NCBI RefSeq assembly: GCF_000276665.1
Contig: NW_004955428.1
Location: 24,765,217 to 24,829,216, forward strand
Length of the DNA stretch: 64,000 nt
Source of the DNA: Chinchilla lanigera
Lineage: Eukaryota; Chordata; Mammalia; Rodentia; Chinchillidae
Direction: 5' to 3'
In this document: in pieces, positions 11,508-23,469 of the stretch
Numbering within the stretch: the first letter of the stretch is position 1
Layout of the letters: the number at the start of each line of letters is the position of its first letter
Notes under the pieces: generated by a model
Told to the model about the DNA's origin: nothing
What the model saw: the letters and a program-made list of their open reading frames with translations, nothing else
Database searches by the model: none
Made by a program: the position numbers and the translations under genes

Positions 11508-11868
11508 GTTTTGCTTCTTCTTTTTGTCATTTTTCAAATCTCCCTAGGTTTCCAGGGATTCAAGTTCATTCCTGAGATGGAGGCAGGAGGTGGGGACAGA
11601 GGTCCTGGGTTCCTAGACAGTTCACCAAGGCTTCCCAGTCCAAGAAACCTCCTGGAGATGGTGGGAGGGTTGGGGCCAGAGTAACCCAGTTCCCAGGCAG
11701 CTCACGGATGCTTCTCAAGTCCAGGACCACAAGGATCTGGTTCTTTTTATGCTGCTGGCAACAATTCTGAGGTGGGCCTCTCACACCCAGCACCATACTG
11801 ATCCAGTTCAGCTAGTTGTTAGTACCAGTAACTACCAATTGGCAATCCATCACAGTTTATATATGAGA
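11508..11868 (-). promoter_or_regulatory. L1 copy B 5' UTR with two monomers and a terminal segment shared with element C
   Basis: Two about 75-80-bp degenerate repeats lie near 11580-11656 and 11657-11731. Each has a 'cc(t/c)agacagttcac' type landmark related to copy A's monomers. The outer segment 11740-11868 matches the right end of element C copies 2 and 3 ('atgctgctggcaacaatt', 'cccacacccagcacca'). Confidence 0.6.
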
Positions 11869-14046
11869 AATCCTTTGACAGTTTGAAATGAAAGATCTCC
11901 CAACACCACCACCACTATTCCCTAATGTATGATAAACTGCTTAATGCAACTTGATTATTTCAACTTAACTACTATAGCAGAGAGTAGCCAAGAATGTGGC
12001 AGTTGGTATTGGTGTGTTATATTCAAAATTATATCACTCCTGCATGAATGTGTAAGTAAGCTTGCTCATTGAGTTTACATTTGGCTGATATGTCTTCTTA
12101 CTTACCTTCTTTCCACTAAATTGTACACCAAAATTGTTTTTCCACCATGGATTATTTCTAACTCAATTATAAAGTGAACATACTCATTTTTGTTTCCATC
12201 AGACCATGGACGGCTGCTTCCAATTTTTATCCTTCATGTCAGCTCCCTAATCTGATTAGTTTTTAGGATGCCTAACTTTTGTTAATGGAGATATTAACCC
12301 AGAAATTTCTGTCCTAGACATGGAACAGGTAATATTTGGGTTCTTGAGCTGTTACAGTGCTGAAAGGAGAAAATTCTTGCTCAAGTTCAGCAAGTTTTGA
12401 GTGGGCTCCAAGTACTAGCAAATCTCAAATACAACCCAAAGGTACATTGTTCCTCTCAGTGTTTTCTCTGCATAACCCCATCTTGCTCAATCGAAATGTG
12501 TAGACCCAAGGCTGAAAACAAAATGCCCTAGTTAAAATTGTGTTTAAGATCACCCAAAACTCTCCATCTGCTCTTGTTTCAAATAGCACAGTGTCAATAT
12601 TTTTTTCAAAACAATGTAAAAGTGCACTTGTTGTGTGTCTAGCACACAGGAATAATCCAATACTTGATTAGTAGAATTGAATAAGTGCAAAACTCCAGCT
12701 AATTTTCGATTTTTGTCCCAGGAGTTATAACCTTTTCTTACATAATCCCACTGCCTTAAACTTTTATTTTTCATTAAAACTTCTGAAGCAGAAACAGGAA
12801 GAAAAAGGAAAAAGACAAATTCATATCCCCAACTCTCACAAAAACAAAAAGCAAGATTTAAAATATTAAAAACAAATTCTTCATGTTAGATATCTGTTAA
12901 AAAAACTTCAATATAGTAGGAGTATGAGAGTCATATATATTTTGTGTACTTAGTGTTATATTGCTTAGTGTCTCCTTTGTTGTCAGTACGCCTTTTGTAT
13001 TTTTAATTGATTGGTTTGGTGCAGATTCACTGATATTGGTAAACATAGTTTCTATGGCAGCCATGATGCCAGTACCAAATAAGAGTTTGATTTGTGTTCT
13101 GGTGTTCATCTTGTTCATAAAACATAGAAGAAAACAGAAACATAAGAAAATGCTCTGTTCAAAATCACTAAATTGACTAATAAAGTCTCACTACTCATAG
13201 ATTCTACCCTATGAATAGGTCAGTGTTTTTTATTTTATTGTGTTTCACTTTTTAGTTTACCTGTTGTGTTTCCCTGCATAGATAATAGAGCACAAGACTT
13301 CTTTTGCTTTCAAAGGGGAATTCTGTCACATGATTGTGTATGAAATAGAGATACCTATATATTCTGGTAGAATTGTTCTGTGATTGCAAAGACGTATATC
13401 TTGGTTTGTTTCAAAACTTGTGCCAGTCAACAGTACATGGTTTTCCACACTATTTCAGCCTTCTCCTGCTATAAGGAACAATGACAAGGATATGTCTATC
13501 TTAAACTATGTGTACAAATGAATGGACCAACTCCCACAATGAATGCATCACATTGCTACTGCTGCTTCCAGGTGGAGCTGGATCCAGGGATGCAGAATCA
13601 CTGAGTTTTAGGCTTGTGACCTATAGGATTAAAACCATGGCAGGGTCTGAAAATGTAGCTCCTGCTAGGTTCTTGTGCTGACCTGTGCACTTATCACTGT
13701 AGGCAGTGACAAGCAACTCAGACTGGCCAGTTCTAGGTCACAGGCATGTTTCTGTCAGTGAGAAGAAGGATTTCCCCACCTTGACTGCATAGAACCCCAC
13801 AATGAGCAGTGAGTCCACTGTTAAAAAATGAGGAGACTTGATGAATGCACAATAAATAAGCACACGCATGCATATGCACACAAAGATATCCATCATAGAT
13901 ACATTTTCCAATATTTTTCAATATGGTTGTTGATCTCTCCATGCACATTATCTGGATTTTGTGTAAGTATCTACTCAAGCCTGCTGAATAGTATCCACAT
14001 TGCATGAGAAAACTGGCTCAAAGTTCTGATTTCCACTAATATCAAT
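11869..14046. other. Unique non-coding sequence
   Basis: AT-rich DNA with no recognised repeat. The open frames in it are 90 codons or fewer and show no family features. Confidence 0.45.
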
Positions 14047-14084
14047 GTCATTTTATTTTATTATTTTATTTTATTTTATTTTCC
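14047..14084. repeat. (TTTTA)n simple repeat
   Basis: Imperfect run of TTTTA/TTTA units, visible directly. Confidence 0.8.
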
Positions 14085-14565
14085 AGTACCAGGGCCTTAA
14101 ACACACTAAGCACACGTTCTACTTCTCTGCTACATTCATAGACTTACCAGTGGCTTTTTAGAAGCATTCATTTACACAGTCTCTGATTTACTAACCAGCA
14201 CTAATTGGTTTGCCATACTGTTTTCATTATTAAAACACATCTCATTGTGCAACATTAGGAAATCAACCCAACAATGACTCAGCCTAACTTTGCAAATTAT
14301 GAGGGATGAACAGCACATCTTTTAGCCTCATTTTAGTGTCATAATTATGTGTAAGCAAATGACCTTTAGTAACTTCATGATCATAGCCTGTGAACAAAGA
14401 CATACATATTTGCTTGCTCTAAGTTTCTAATGATCAACTACAACAAAAAGATTACAAGTGAAATCTTTTGACATATTTTGCAACTACATGGAAAACCTCA
14501 ATGTTGCTTTGAAAAGACAATACAGACACACAAATTTATGGCTTAAAACTGAACTGGATGAATTC

Positions 14566-14623
14566 TTTTTTTTTTTTTTTTTTTTTGAGACAGGGTCTCA
14601 CTATGTGCACCACCACACCTGGG
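14566..14623 (-). mobile_element. B1-like SINE remnant
   Basis: A T-run (14566-14586) is followed by 'gagacagggtctcactatgt', the reverse of a 7SL-derived SINE 3' end. It then jumps to 'accaccacacctgg', near the SINE's middle or start. Most of the body is deleted. Confidence 0.7.
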
Positions 14624-15544
14624 GAATTAATTTTTCAATGTGGAAAATTTCTTAGAAATAGGATAAGTAAATTTTCTGGCTCCTTAAAGGAAAAAGATTT
14701 GTCTCTCCATTGAATCTCAGCACTGTACCACCAAAATACTGCTGGCATCTTTTCCTAGCAAAAGAAAAAAAAAAAAATCCTGAAGAACCTGATAGTTTAC
14801 CAGGAAGCTCAAAAGTCAAACTGTTCCAGGGCATTTTTCCTAGAACCCAGCAAATGGTATTACTCTTTTTGCCGGTGTAGATGTTTTCATGATATTTCTT
14901 TTTCAATGATAACAGAATTTGGTTGGTTCAAAAGTGGATGCATTTGAAAAATGACTTGAAAAATGTCACTCCCACTCTAAATAACCTTCAAAACCACACA
15001 CAGGAGGTCAGTACTTTGTCTGGGTTGGTGCACAAGTGAGGAGGATTAATTTTTTAAAGGGGTAATAATTTAATTTTAAAAGATACACAGTTCTTCACCT
15101 TGGGAGCAATAGCCTATTTGTTCATTTGGAGGTGGTTGTCAGGAAGCTACATAATGATTTCTAGAGCTGCAAACGGAGGTATGTAGCAGATCATCATATA
15201 TTTATTAAGGGCTAATGCAAACCACATTGAGTTATTGGAAGGAAAATGTATTCCCAAGTGCTTTGAATTTACTGAACATGAAGAATTCGTACGAGACTCT
15301 TTAGCAAGGAGGAGAATTTCCATGCCTACCTCCTCAAACAAATAAATCACTGCTTATATCCTAGGGATGTTTTCAAATAGACAATGTTTAATGATAAGAG
15401 TAGTATTTATAACCAAGTTTATGTTCACACCTTTTCCGTTCTACTTTTCAAATGTATACTTTAGACTAAGACTGTGAATACAAATAGGTATTCAAGATAT
15501 AATACTAGGCTACCAAGGTCACTTTTCTTTGAATTTTTTTTTCC

Positions 15545-15546
<2 letters not shown>
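14624..15546. other. Unique non-coding sequence
   Basis: No gene or recognisable repeat. Confidence 0.4.

Positions 15547-15580
<34 letters not shown>
15547..15580. repeat. (TG)17 microsatellite
   Basis: Perfect TG dinucleotide run. Confidence 0.95.
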
Positions 15581-15584
<4 letters not shown>

Positions 15585-16277
15585 AAGACACTGGCAGAGT
15601 TGCTCTGCTGAATGGTGAGCTTGTATTTGTCCATATAGCACAGAATAACTTCGTAGGACAGCATATGTGGATTTTTAAAATCATTCTTATTCCATTCCAG
15701 AAAGAAAGGTCGGTAGAGTAAACAGAAAAAGGAAGACTTGCTTTCTACTCTTGCCATCTATTCAGGTCATTTGTTGAAAATTCATTTTTGTTGTTTTTCT
15801 GTAGTCAGTGTTTTATTGCTAATTGGTAAAATGTTTAATAAAAGACTCACAAAATAGGCAGCCATGTAGCTTTTGTTGGGGAAAGTGCTGTACTGAGAAA
15901 GCACACCCGGGTTTCAGAGCCCCTGCATGATATGTACAAGATCAAACATGCACAGGAAAGATCTGACCACTGAAATGAGCAAAGGAGAAAAATGTAGAAG
16001 ACTGACCTGTAGATGTTCATTCAATAAATCATGGTACGTGATAGCAAAGCATGTGACAGTATGAAACCTGAATAATAACAAAAACGGTTTCATCACCAAG
16101 ACACAAGCATCGGTCCTGTTTGACACAAACTTTTCATATGACAAGGAAAGTATCGCCATGTCAGCATCAAGAAACTCTTATATAATAAAAGAGTGCTGCT
16201 GTACTTTATTTAAAATGTAGGACCAAATTAGTTCTGGCAAATATTTCATGTCAAATATAAAAGTTAACTTACGGATT
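15581..16277. other. Unique non-coding sequence
   Basis: Nothing recognised. Short minus-strand open frames lack any coding signal. Confidence 0.4.
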
Positions 16278-16293
16278 AAAAACAAAATATTAA

Positions 16294-16404
16294 GGGCTGG
16301 GGATTTAGCTCAGTGGCAAAAGCGCCTGCCTTGCAAGCGCAAGGTCATGAGTTCGGTTCCCGGTACCGGAGAAAAAACAAAACAAAAAAAAAAATAAAGA
16401 AAAA
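16294..16404 (+). mobile_element. ID-type SINE (tRNA-Ala-derived) with 16-bp target site duplication
   Basis: The body begins 'gggctggggatttagctcag', with an intact A box, and carries a B-box region 'gagttcggttcccggtacc', then an A-rich tail. It is flanked by the perfect duplication 'aaaaacaaaatattaa' at 16278-16293 and 16405-16420. It is a retroposed tRNA relative, not a tRNA gene. Confidence 0.92.
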
Positions 16405-16420
16405 AAAAACAAAATATTAA

Positions 16421-17873
16421 AATGAAACAGCATTCAACTAAAGTTAGAGCTGAGTATTTATCAACAATCTAGAGGAGACAAGGGTGGATTTGTAAGTCTG
16501 AAATCAAGGAAAGAACTAACAGGGAATGAGATGAGGAAAAACATGAAACTATTATGGAAAGTCATTTAAAAGCAAGTGATATAGTGGGAGATATATTTGC
16601 CAAAAATATCAGTCTATGTGAATCTTGAAAAGACTTAAATATTAATGCAGATAAGGGAATATATACAAATATCTCTTTATTAAACAAATAAAAATTTAAA
16701 ACAAAGAAGCAAATTTCCCTTAGCAAACAAACAAAAGAAGAAAAAGGCTTAACTCTTAAAAATATAGATATTGGATAACAAATACCAGCAATATTGAAAA
16801 CACTAAAGTCGTTTCGGAAAGCACTTGACAATGTTTATCAAGAGCCGTGAAACATTCTTACCCACTGTGCAGTGGAACCTCCTTTTCCAGGGGTAGCTTA
16901 AGAAAGTGATAGAAATTTCCCAAAAGGAACAAAGTGCTCACTGAAAGCATTTTTACAACAGTAAACAATGGAAAAACACAAAACAAAGTACATTTATTCA
17001 GTGTACCTGTCACACAGCAGACAAAGGTCAGTATTTTTTGAATGGATTAATGGAAAAACTGGCTAAAGTTCTGACCATATGTTTCAAATATTTGATCATT
17101 CATTTACAATATGTTTAATGCAAAGAGGCTTATCTAGTATTTTTTAACACATGCTATTTACCCCGAAAAACCATAGTAGCTGGGATTATTATAAACTCTC
17201 TTATTGCTTCTCTGTCACTTCACAGGGCAAAGTCAACATAGCCAAGAGCAGGCTAAACGTTTAAATTAATCAGTATCGACACATTAATGTGGGTAAATGA
17301 CACTATGAAAAATTGAGTTTGGATTTAAACACCTAGACTAATTAAGTTAACTGGATAATTAACAAAATCTCAATTCCATTTGTAATATGTAGACATGGCC
17401 TTTAGAAGTGTGACTTTTTTCTTCCTCCTTGGTGGAATTTTGCTCCGAAGACTGAATAAAGCAGACAGCCAAATAAAATAGTTTGGAGTTGATCTGATCT
17501 GATATCTTCTTTCTGAAGATAATTTTGAAGCTTAGTAATATTCAGTATTCACCTCAATACATACGAAAACAAGGTTGGACAGTCTTCAGCACAGTAGTTC
17601 TGCCACCAAAATAGGTGAACTCAAGGTCCTAGTGAGTGGATTGATTAAAATATTTATATAATTGTGGCCCTTGAAGCATAGTAAAACTCAAAGATTTTAT
17701 TTTTTGCCAAGTTATATTGCTTAAAATGCATAGAAAATGGGAAAGTGGGTCAACAAAATTTGCTGCCACTAATTCCTTCACTCAGTAATTTCAGAATACA
17801 TAGATAACGATGTTATGGAAATAGAAAATATATACACAGGTTTTCTCTTGACCCCCATTTAAATTGTTTCAGA
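16421..17873. other. Unique non-coding sequence
   Basis: Non-coding. A weak MIR-like look near 17170-17240 ('gggattattataaactctc') is too diverged to call. Confidence 0.4.
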
Positions 17874-18075
17874 AGCCAGGCATGGTGTTACACACCTATA
17901 ATCCCAGAACTCTGGGAGGCTGAAGCAGTATGTTCACTAGTCCAAGCCCAGTCTGGGAAAAGTTCTGATTTACAAAACTCTGTCTTGAAATATGAAGTTA
18001 AAAAGAGGGATGTTGCTCAGTGCAATTGCTCAACCTTAGGTTCCACCCTCAAGACTGGAAAAGTCTGCGTTACAG
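17874..18075 (+). mobile_element. B1-ID fusion SINE, diverged
   Basis: A 7SL-like first half ('gccaggcatggtgttacaca', 'ataatcccagaactctggga', 'aaaactctgtcttgaa') is followed by an ID-like second half ('gggatgttgctcagtgcaat', 'aggttccaccctcaagactg'). The same architecture occurs at 23470-24425 and 38593-38768. Confidence 0.75.
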
Positions 18076-18199
18076 AAATATACAGTCAGAACAAATAAAG
18101 GCTGTCCTTCTCCCAGTAATGAAACTGATGCACAAAGTTAAAATAATTACCAGAATAGTTATAATCTACTAGACAGATTGTTTCAAAATTTTCTCTCTA

Positions 18200-18327
18200 G
18201 GGGCTGAGGATTTAGCTCAGTGGCACAGCGCCTGCCTGGCAAGCGTGAGGTCGTGAGTTTGGTTCCTGGTACAGGAAAAAATAAATAAACAAATAAATAA
18301 ATAAATAATAAATAAACAACAACAAAA
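18200..18327 (+). mobile_element. ID-type SINE with long (AAAT)n tail
   Basis: The ID body at 18200-18270 includes 'gatttagctcagtggcacag'. Its tail has expanded into AAAT/AAAC repeats. It is flanked by an imperfect duplication, 'aaattttctctcta' (left) and 'aaatttgctttcta' (18328-18341). Confidence 0.88.
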
Positions 18328-18341
18328 AAATTTGCTTTCTA

Positions 18342-19443
18342 CAAATTTTGAAAAAAAAAATATATATATATACAAAGCTTTAGTATATTTTTGCATTTTC
18401 TTTTCAGAACTTCCCTTAGTTTTTAACCAGCTTTGATATATTTTGGCTGAAACAGTTTACCAAATAGCTCCATTTGGTTCCAATTTCCAATTCATTAAAA
18501 AACTGAATAAATAAATTTATATTTTACCACTAGATGGCACCAAAGACTAGTTCATCGTTAGACACATCTTCTAGCCTGTGACCAGCTTGTCAGAAAAATT
18601 ATTCCATTTCTCAAAATAATCAGATAATGGTAACCTTAGCAATGTATGTATCACAATATTTAGCTCCTCCATGTTTCAGGAATGTGTTTTTATATATAAC
18701 AATATCTTGATAGTATATAAAAATAACTCAAATATACATTGAGAAGTCAGTTTATCATTACCAAATTCTTAGTGGACCCCGAGGCTGAGTGTTGTGAACT
18801 TCAATTATTTCACCGGGATTGTATATATTTATAGTAAATCTCTTTGCATATTTCTTTGCAGTTTTTGTTCAAAAAATAAGCATAGGCTAGTCTTTTTCAC
18901 CCACAAGATATTGCATTAAAATGGAAAATTATAATATGTGCAGTTAAAACTGTTCATATGATATATGTCAGTATCACTAAGGGTCCCATGGCTGATAATT
19001 GATAATTAATGTTATATGATTAATCTATGTAAATTATTTGAATATATATATTTGTATTTATTCCCATAATAATGGAATAATTTTGCTTCATAAAGTTTTA
19101 TGGTAAAATTCCTTTTAAGAGCCAGTTTCTATGCTACATGTACAATTTTATTTGAATATTGTCATCTTTTTTCTTTCCTTAGGATGATTAGACTAAGATT
19201 CCACTGAAGTGGCATATTTTCAAATCAAAAGAGATCAGGAAGGGGAACTTATAATAAAATACTTTAAGTAATGATTACACCATTGTAGACGTTTTTGTTC
19301 ATAATGTGCTATCAACTACCACTTTGGGCATTAAGGGCTTTCCGTGACTGTGCTCTGTGGTGTGTTCTGTCCTGACGTGATGTGACATAATTGGAACTGT
19401 ATTGTTTAGTCATTTTTGATCTTCTTTTAAACACTCATTAACT
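18342..19443. other. Unique AT-rich sequence with a short (TA)n run
   Basis: A short TA run lies near 18360-18372. Nothing else is recognised. Confidence 0.4.
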
Positions 19444-19773
19444 ATGCTTTACTCCCTGAGATCTGAATGGTTTCTTTTGCAGTTATTCCAAATTAAAGAC
19501 AAATCCTATGATTTGGAGAACACATTGAATATGATCAGGATGAAACATTTAAATCTTAACACTAAACCACCACCTCAACCCTTCCAAGATAAAGAAAAGA
19601 AGTTCGATATTTCAGGGCTGCCGTATGTAACACTAAGTCAAAATTATGATACTTCTTGTATGTTGATCATGGAGTATATTGATAATATGGTTCAGTATAA
19701 CCAGGAAAGAGTGTTAGAGTATATGCTTAATGTATCTTCAGATACATTTTCTGGTATTCTGTACATTTTTTGA
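19444..19773 (+). other. Unidentified 109-residue open frame with upstream splice-acceptor-like sequence
   Basis: I do not recognise this protein. Its composition is protein-like: hydrophilic and lysine/asparagine-rich, with a proline cluster ('NTKPPPQPF') and a C-terminal segment with 'MEYIDNMVQYNQERVLEYML'. The first ATG at 19444 precedes 'tggtttcttttgcag', a textbook acceptor, so a real exon could begin near 19484 rather than at the ATG. The frame ends at 19771-19773, with an AATAAA-like 'aaataaatcc' nearby. It could be a terminal exon of an unknown gene, a retrocopy fragment or chance. It lies about 18 kb beyond the UGT8 stop codon on the opposite strand. Confidence 0.25.
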
Positions 19774-21137
19774 AGGACTAAATAAATCCATGGCAGTAAT
19801 CATGATAAGTGGAGAGCGTGGCTTTTTCTACACCTACCCCTACTTCTATAAAGCAGCCAGATGCTCCCTGTAATATTAAAGGTAATAATCTATCGGCAAA
19901 TTTTCACATGGGCAATATTGTCTTTCTGCAACTTATCTTTGCAAGGAGGCAGAGATTATTATCTACAATTCATGAATGAAGAAAATGAAGTAACTGTCCA
20001 ACTTGTCACAGCATCCTGAAATAAAACAGATTGAGAAATCAACTTACTGTATACAATAAATCTTTCTTTGAAACAGTATGCTATTCAATACTCCTTATAA
20101 CCCAGTATCTTGTGGTTCTCGAGTCCATATTGACCAGGTGTATCTTCAAAGGAGGTCATTACGATTCAAGGATTACAATGTTCACTTATGTTTAAAGAAA
20201 ATATATCTATGAAATTCAATGTTATCTACACAGAGAAGGTATGGCAGGCCCTCAATTGTCGCCAAGCTTTCTTGGGAATATTTCCTTTTAAACATTCACT
20301 TACGGAACGGTGTTGATTCAGCAAGAATGTGCCTGAGGTCTTGAATGCCGAGTCCTTGGCAATGAGACCACTGTTCTCATGGACGTTGAGAGAGAAACAT
20401 GAAATTAGTAAGGACAGAAACGCATGGGAAGATGTCTAACACTACACATTCTAAAGAAGTAAGAAATAGTAATTAACTAAGGAAGCCCTGGAGGAGGCTG
20501 GCTCAGCTGAGCCATCGGCTTCTGAACCGAGGCCTGCAGGAGCCTCCAGGAGGTTGGGAAGTGAGGCTCCCAGTAGCGGGGAAATGGGCTTAGCATGTTT
20601 GAGGAGCCAGAAACGTCCAGCAAGGCTAAAGCTCACTGAGCAAAGAGGAAAATGGTGGACTATCTGGCAAGAATATGTAGAACACGGTGGACTTCAGTGA
20701 GATGTTTGAGAAGTCAGCGGGCACAGACAGGGAGGCAAAATGACAGGTTATATGATTTTTGAAGAAGACTGTATTGTTGAATACAAATCTGGAAGATGTT
20801 TTATGAGTTTTGTGCAGTAGGCCAGGGAAGAGTTCATCATTGCTGGGGTGAAGAGAGGTGAAAGATTTTAAGAAAATGTCCAGTGTTAGTACCAAAAAGA
20901 CTTTATAGATTGGATGTGGAGAGTGAGAAAATTATGGCAGACAATAATTGTGTTGATATTGGCACCATTTATAACATGGGAGAATTAAGGGAGAAACTGC
21001 AAGTTCTGTTTTGGCAATCTAATAGAAATGCCAAGTAGTTGGCTACATTGGGGACAGGTAAGACGTAGCAATATAAACTTGGGACATTAGGCACTTACCA
21101 GTCCAATTATTTAAATACAGGATGTTGTACTCAGGCT
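19774..21137. other. Mostly unique sequence with a probable MIR remnant and a GC-rich block
   Basis: The stretch 19915-20025 ('gattattatctacaattcat...gaagaaaatgaagtaactg') resembles a minus-strand MIR, weakly. A GC-rich block at 20480-20600 contains the 14-bp palindrome ggctcagctgagcc (20500-20513). No gene is supported. Confidence 0.4.
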
Positions 21138-21779
21138 TACAAGGGAATAGAGCTAATAAATGACACATAATTTATAGGATTATTTTATAATATTGACTCA
21201 AAGAGTCAAATGCAGAAGAATGCGAGAGACCTGACCATGCACTACAGAGCCAGAGAATTGAGCTGAGGGCCTGGATGATGAGGCAATGTTCTGCATGAAT
21301 CCAGCTGAAGACCTGGAGCCCATGGCAATGTCCTCTACAAGTCCAGTTGAAGGCCTGAAGCCCATGACAATGTGCATGCACGTCTCTACCAAGAATCTGC
21401 ACTGGGAAGGCCCAAAGGTCAGTGGTGGAAGCTGGAAAGTTTGTTCCAGCAAGATAAAGGATCTGTGCCAGCAGTCTGGGAGACCTGCACTGGATTCAAA
21501 AGGCAATGCTCAAGGTAAGAACTAGAGCTCCCTCAAAGAGAACTGCAGCCATCCTCAATGGCAGCGAAGATTTGAGCTCTCCTGACAGTGAGAGCAGCTG
21601 AGTTCATATCAGGAAAGCCAGCACAAGCTTCTCCAGGACAATCATCAGCGCACCATCTTCCCCTCCAGTTCTCCTTTTAGGCTGTTGGCTATAATCCTCA
21701 GGCGGGCCTTCCACACCCAGAACCAAGCCAATTCAGTTCAGCTGGGTGTTGCAAGTTGACCACTAGTTAATTCACCACA
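21138..21779 (-). repeat. Element C, copy 3
   Basis: A 642-bp copy standing alone in unique sequence, so it helps define the element ends. It has the leader ('tttataggattattttataa'), three 42-bp units starting at 21259, 21301 and 21343, and only one about 176-bp unit (landmark near 21519). It ends with the L1-5'-end-like segment to 21779 (minus-strand start TGTGGTGAATT). The other end on the minus strand is CCCTTGTA. No clear flanking duplication is visible. Confidence 0.65.
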
Positions 21780-22700
21780 CAGGATGACCAAAAATTGTAT
21801 ATTTTTGTTAATTTTACAAGATAATGTAATAGGAAATATAAAATGACAATTTTATCAAATTTATTTAAATTTTTCTGTGTATGGTACATTCTAAAACATT
21901 CAATACACAATGTAGTAGTATAATCTAGACAGCAGTGTCTTAGTATCTTTTCTAATTCTTTTTGCATTTTTGTCTTTCTTTGAATGACACACTTTACACT
22001 GTGGTGTTGGCCTTTCCTTTTTTTCTGTGGGTGATATGATTTCAGTAAAATGTCTGCCCACTACACACAATGGTGAAAGTTGATGATGGACACTCTGGTT
22101 GCCTTTTTGCCACCCCACACTTTTCAATTATTTAGTCTTAGACCTAACCTCAATTGTAAATGACTTTTTGGATCCCCTTGTTGTGAGTAAATAACAAACA
22201 CGTTCCATATTATTTTGTCCACAGGGTGCATAAAAATTTTATAATACTTTTTTCCTCACTTTTTGTTTACAGGATAGTTTGTTAGATGTCAGTCAACTCT
22301 GTCGACACAGTCCATGGACTATTACAATCATTGACCACTACTGGAATTTTTTGTTTCATTTCTTCTTTCAAGTTCTACCATTTCTGCATTATGAATAATA
22401 GACAATAAGGACATGTCTTTTTTGCTTTCCATTTCACAACACAGACTTTTCCTCTCTGATACTCTAACACTTTTTCCTTTTTCAGTTTTTTTCTTTTGCA
22501 GATATTTTAGCAAAGATCTTCTTATTCAATCTTAGTGTCCCCAAAATGTCCACTTTCTATTGTAAAGAAATGTCACTGAGTTATGGAGAAATACAAAAAT
22601 TATATCTAATGTACTTATGACAGGAGTTTTTATACACTGTGGCACAAAATTATGTCATTTTTCACAAATAAAATACACATGAACCACTAAAAGAAAATAA
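21780..22700. other. Unique AT-rich sequence
   Basis: No recognised gene or repeat. Lysine-rich short open frames on the minus strand have no coding support. Confidence 0.4.
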
Positions 22701-22710
22701 CCAGAACTTA

Positions 22711-22879
22711 GCCTGGCACGGTGGCGCACGCCTGTAATCCCAGCACTCAGGAGGCTGAGGCAGGAGGATCGTTGGGAGTTCGAGTCCAGCCTCAGCTACT
22801 AAGTGAGCTGAAGGCCAGTCAGAACTCCGCAGTGAGACCCTGTCTCAAAAACAAAAACAAAAACAAACAAACAAAAAAC
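22711..22879 (+). mobile_element. B1-like (7SL-derived) SINE
   Basis: 'gcctggcacggtggcgcacg' and 'cctgtaatcccagcactcag' mark the 7SL-type promoter region. The body ends 'gagaccctgtctc' plus an AAAAC-rich tail. It is flanked by the duplication 'ccagaactta' at 22701-22710 and 22880-22889. Confidence 0.9.
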
Positions 22880-22889
22880 CCAGAACTTA

Positions 22890-23469
22890 TTATTAGATTT
22901 CACTAGAAACGAGCATCAATGGTAAATACGACATTCTAAATTAAAAAGTATGCAAAGATAGTCAATATAAAACAAACAGATATACAAGTGTGTCTCATGA
23001 ATACAAGAATCTGCTGGTTGAAATGAAACCTGCCCAAGCGACACTCAGGATAGTCAGTACATAAACAACTAGGCTGCCCTTGTGACACTCATGGTATCCT
23101 GTTGGGTGGTTAATGTTTATACATGATATGAATCAAAGGCCTGATGTTCTCTAGGGTCAAACAGAAAGTGAAAACAGAAAGAGAAGAGGGCCCAGGTCAA
23201 GTCCTGGTGTGTGCCAACCTTTCCAGGTCTCATGGCAGGGCCACAAACAGAAATCAAAACCGTGAAGTAGTCACTAAAGTAGAGAAGAGACAGGAAAGTA
23301 TATTTTAAAAAACAATCATAGCTTTCATTTTTGAGAAATATTGTACATTCAGCATCCTTCAAAACTGATTATGTGTTAGCGTCAATTCACTTACTTCTCA
23401 CCACAGTAGTATGGAGTACATAAACATACGTGCTATTCACTAAACTTCTCCTTTTATAAAAGAGGAGAC
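22890..23469. other. Unique sequence ending in a probable MIR remnant
   Basis: The part at 23345-23468, ending 'ttataaaagaggagactaag', resembles a minus-strand MIR interrupted by the SINE that follows. Confidence 0.4.

Larger units (their letters stand above)
5571..11868 (-). mobile_element. L1 retrotransposon copy B, near full length but degenerate, interrupted by element C
   Basis: Minus-strand L1 with 3' UTR (5571-5770), ORF2 (about 5771-6097 and 6911-10420), ORF1 (about 10510-11507) and 5' UTR (11508-11868). Element C sits inside the ORF2 3' part at 6098-6910. Many stops and frameshifts break both ORFs. The 5' end begins on the minus strand with 'tgtgatggattg', the same start as element C. 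Sequence above 11869 is unique. Confidence 0.85.

Noticed and set aside
16294..16375. tRNA-Ala-like sequences (also at 18200, 25321, 34827, 40094, 50686)
   Set aside because: They have tRNA-type promoter boxes, but also A-rich tails and, in most, target duplications; they are ID SINEs, not tRNA genes.
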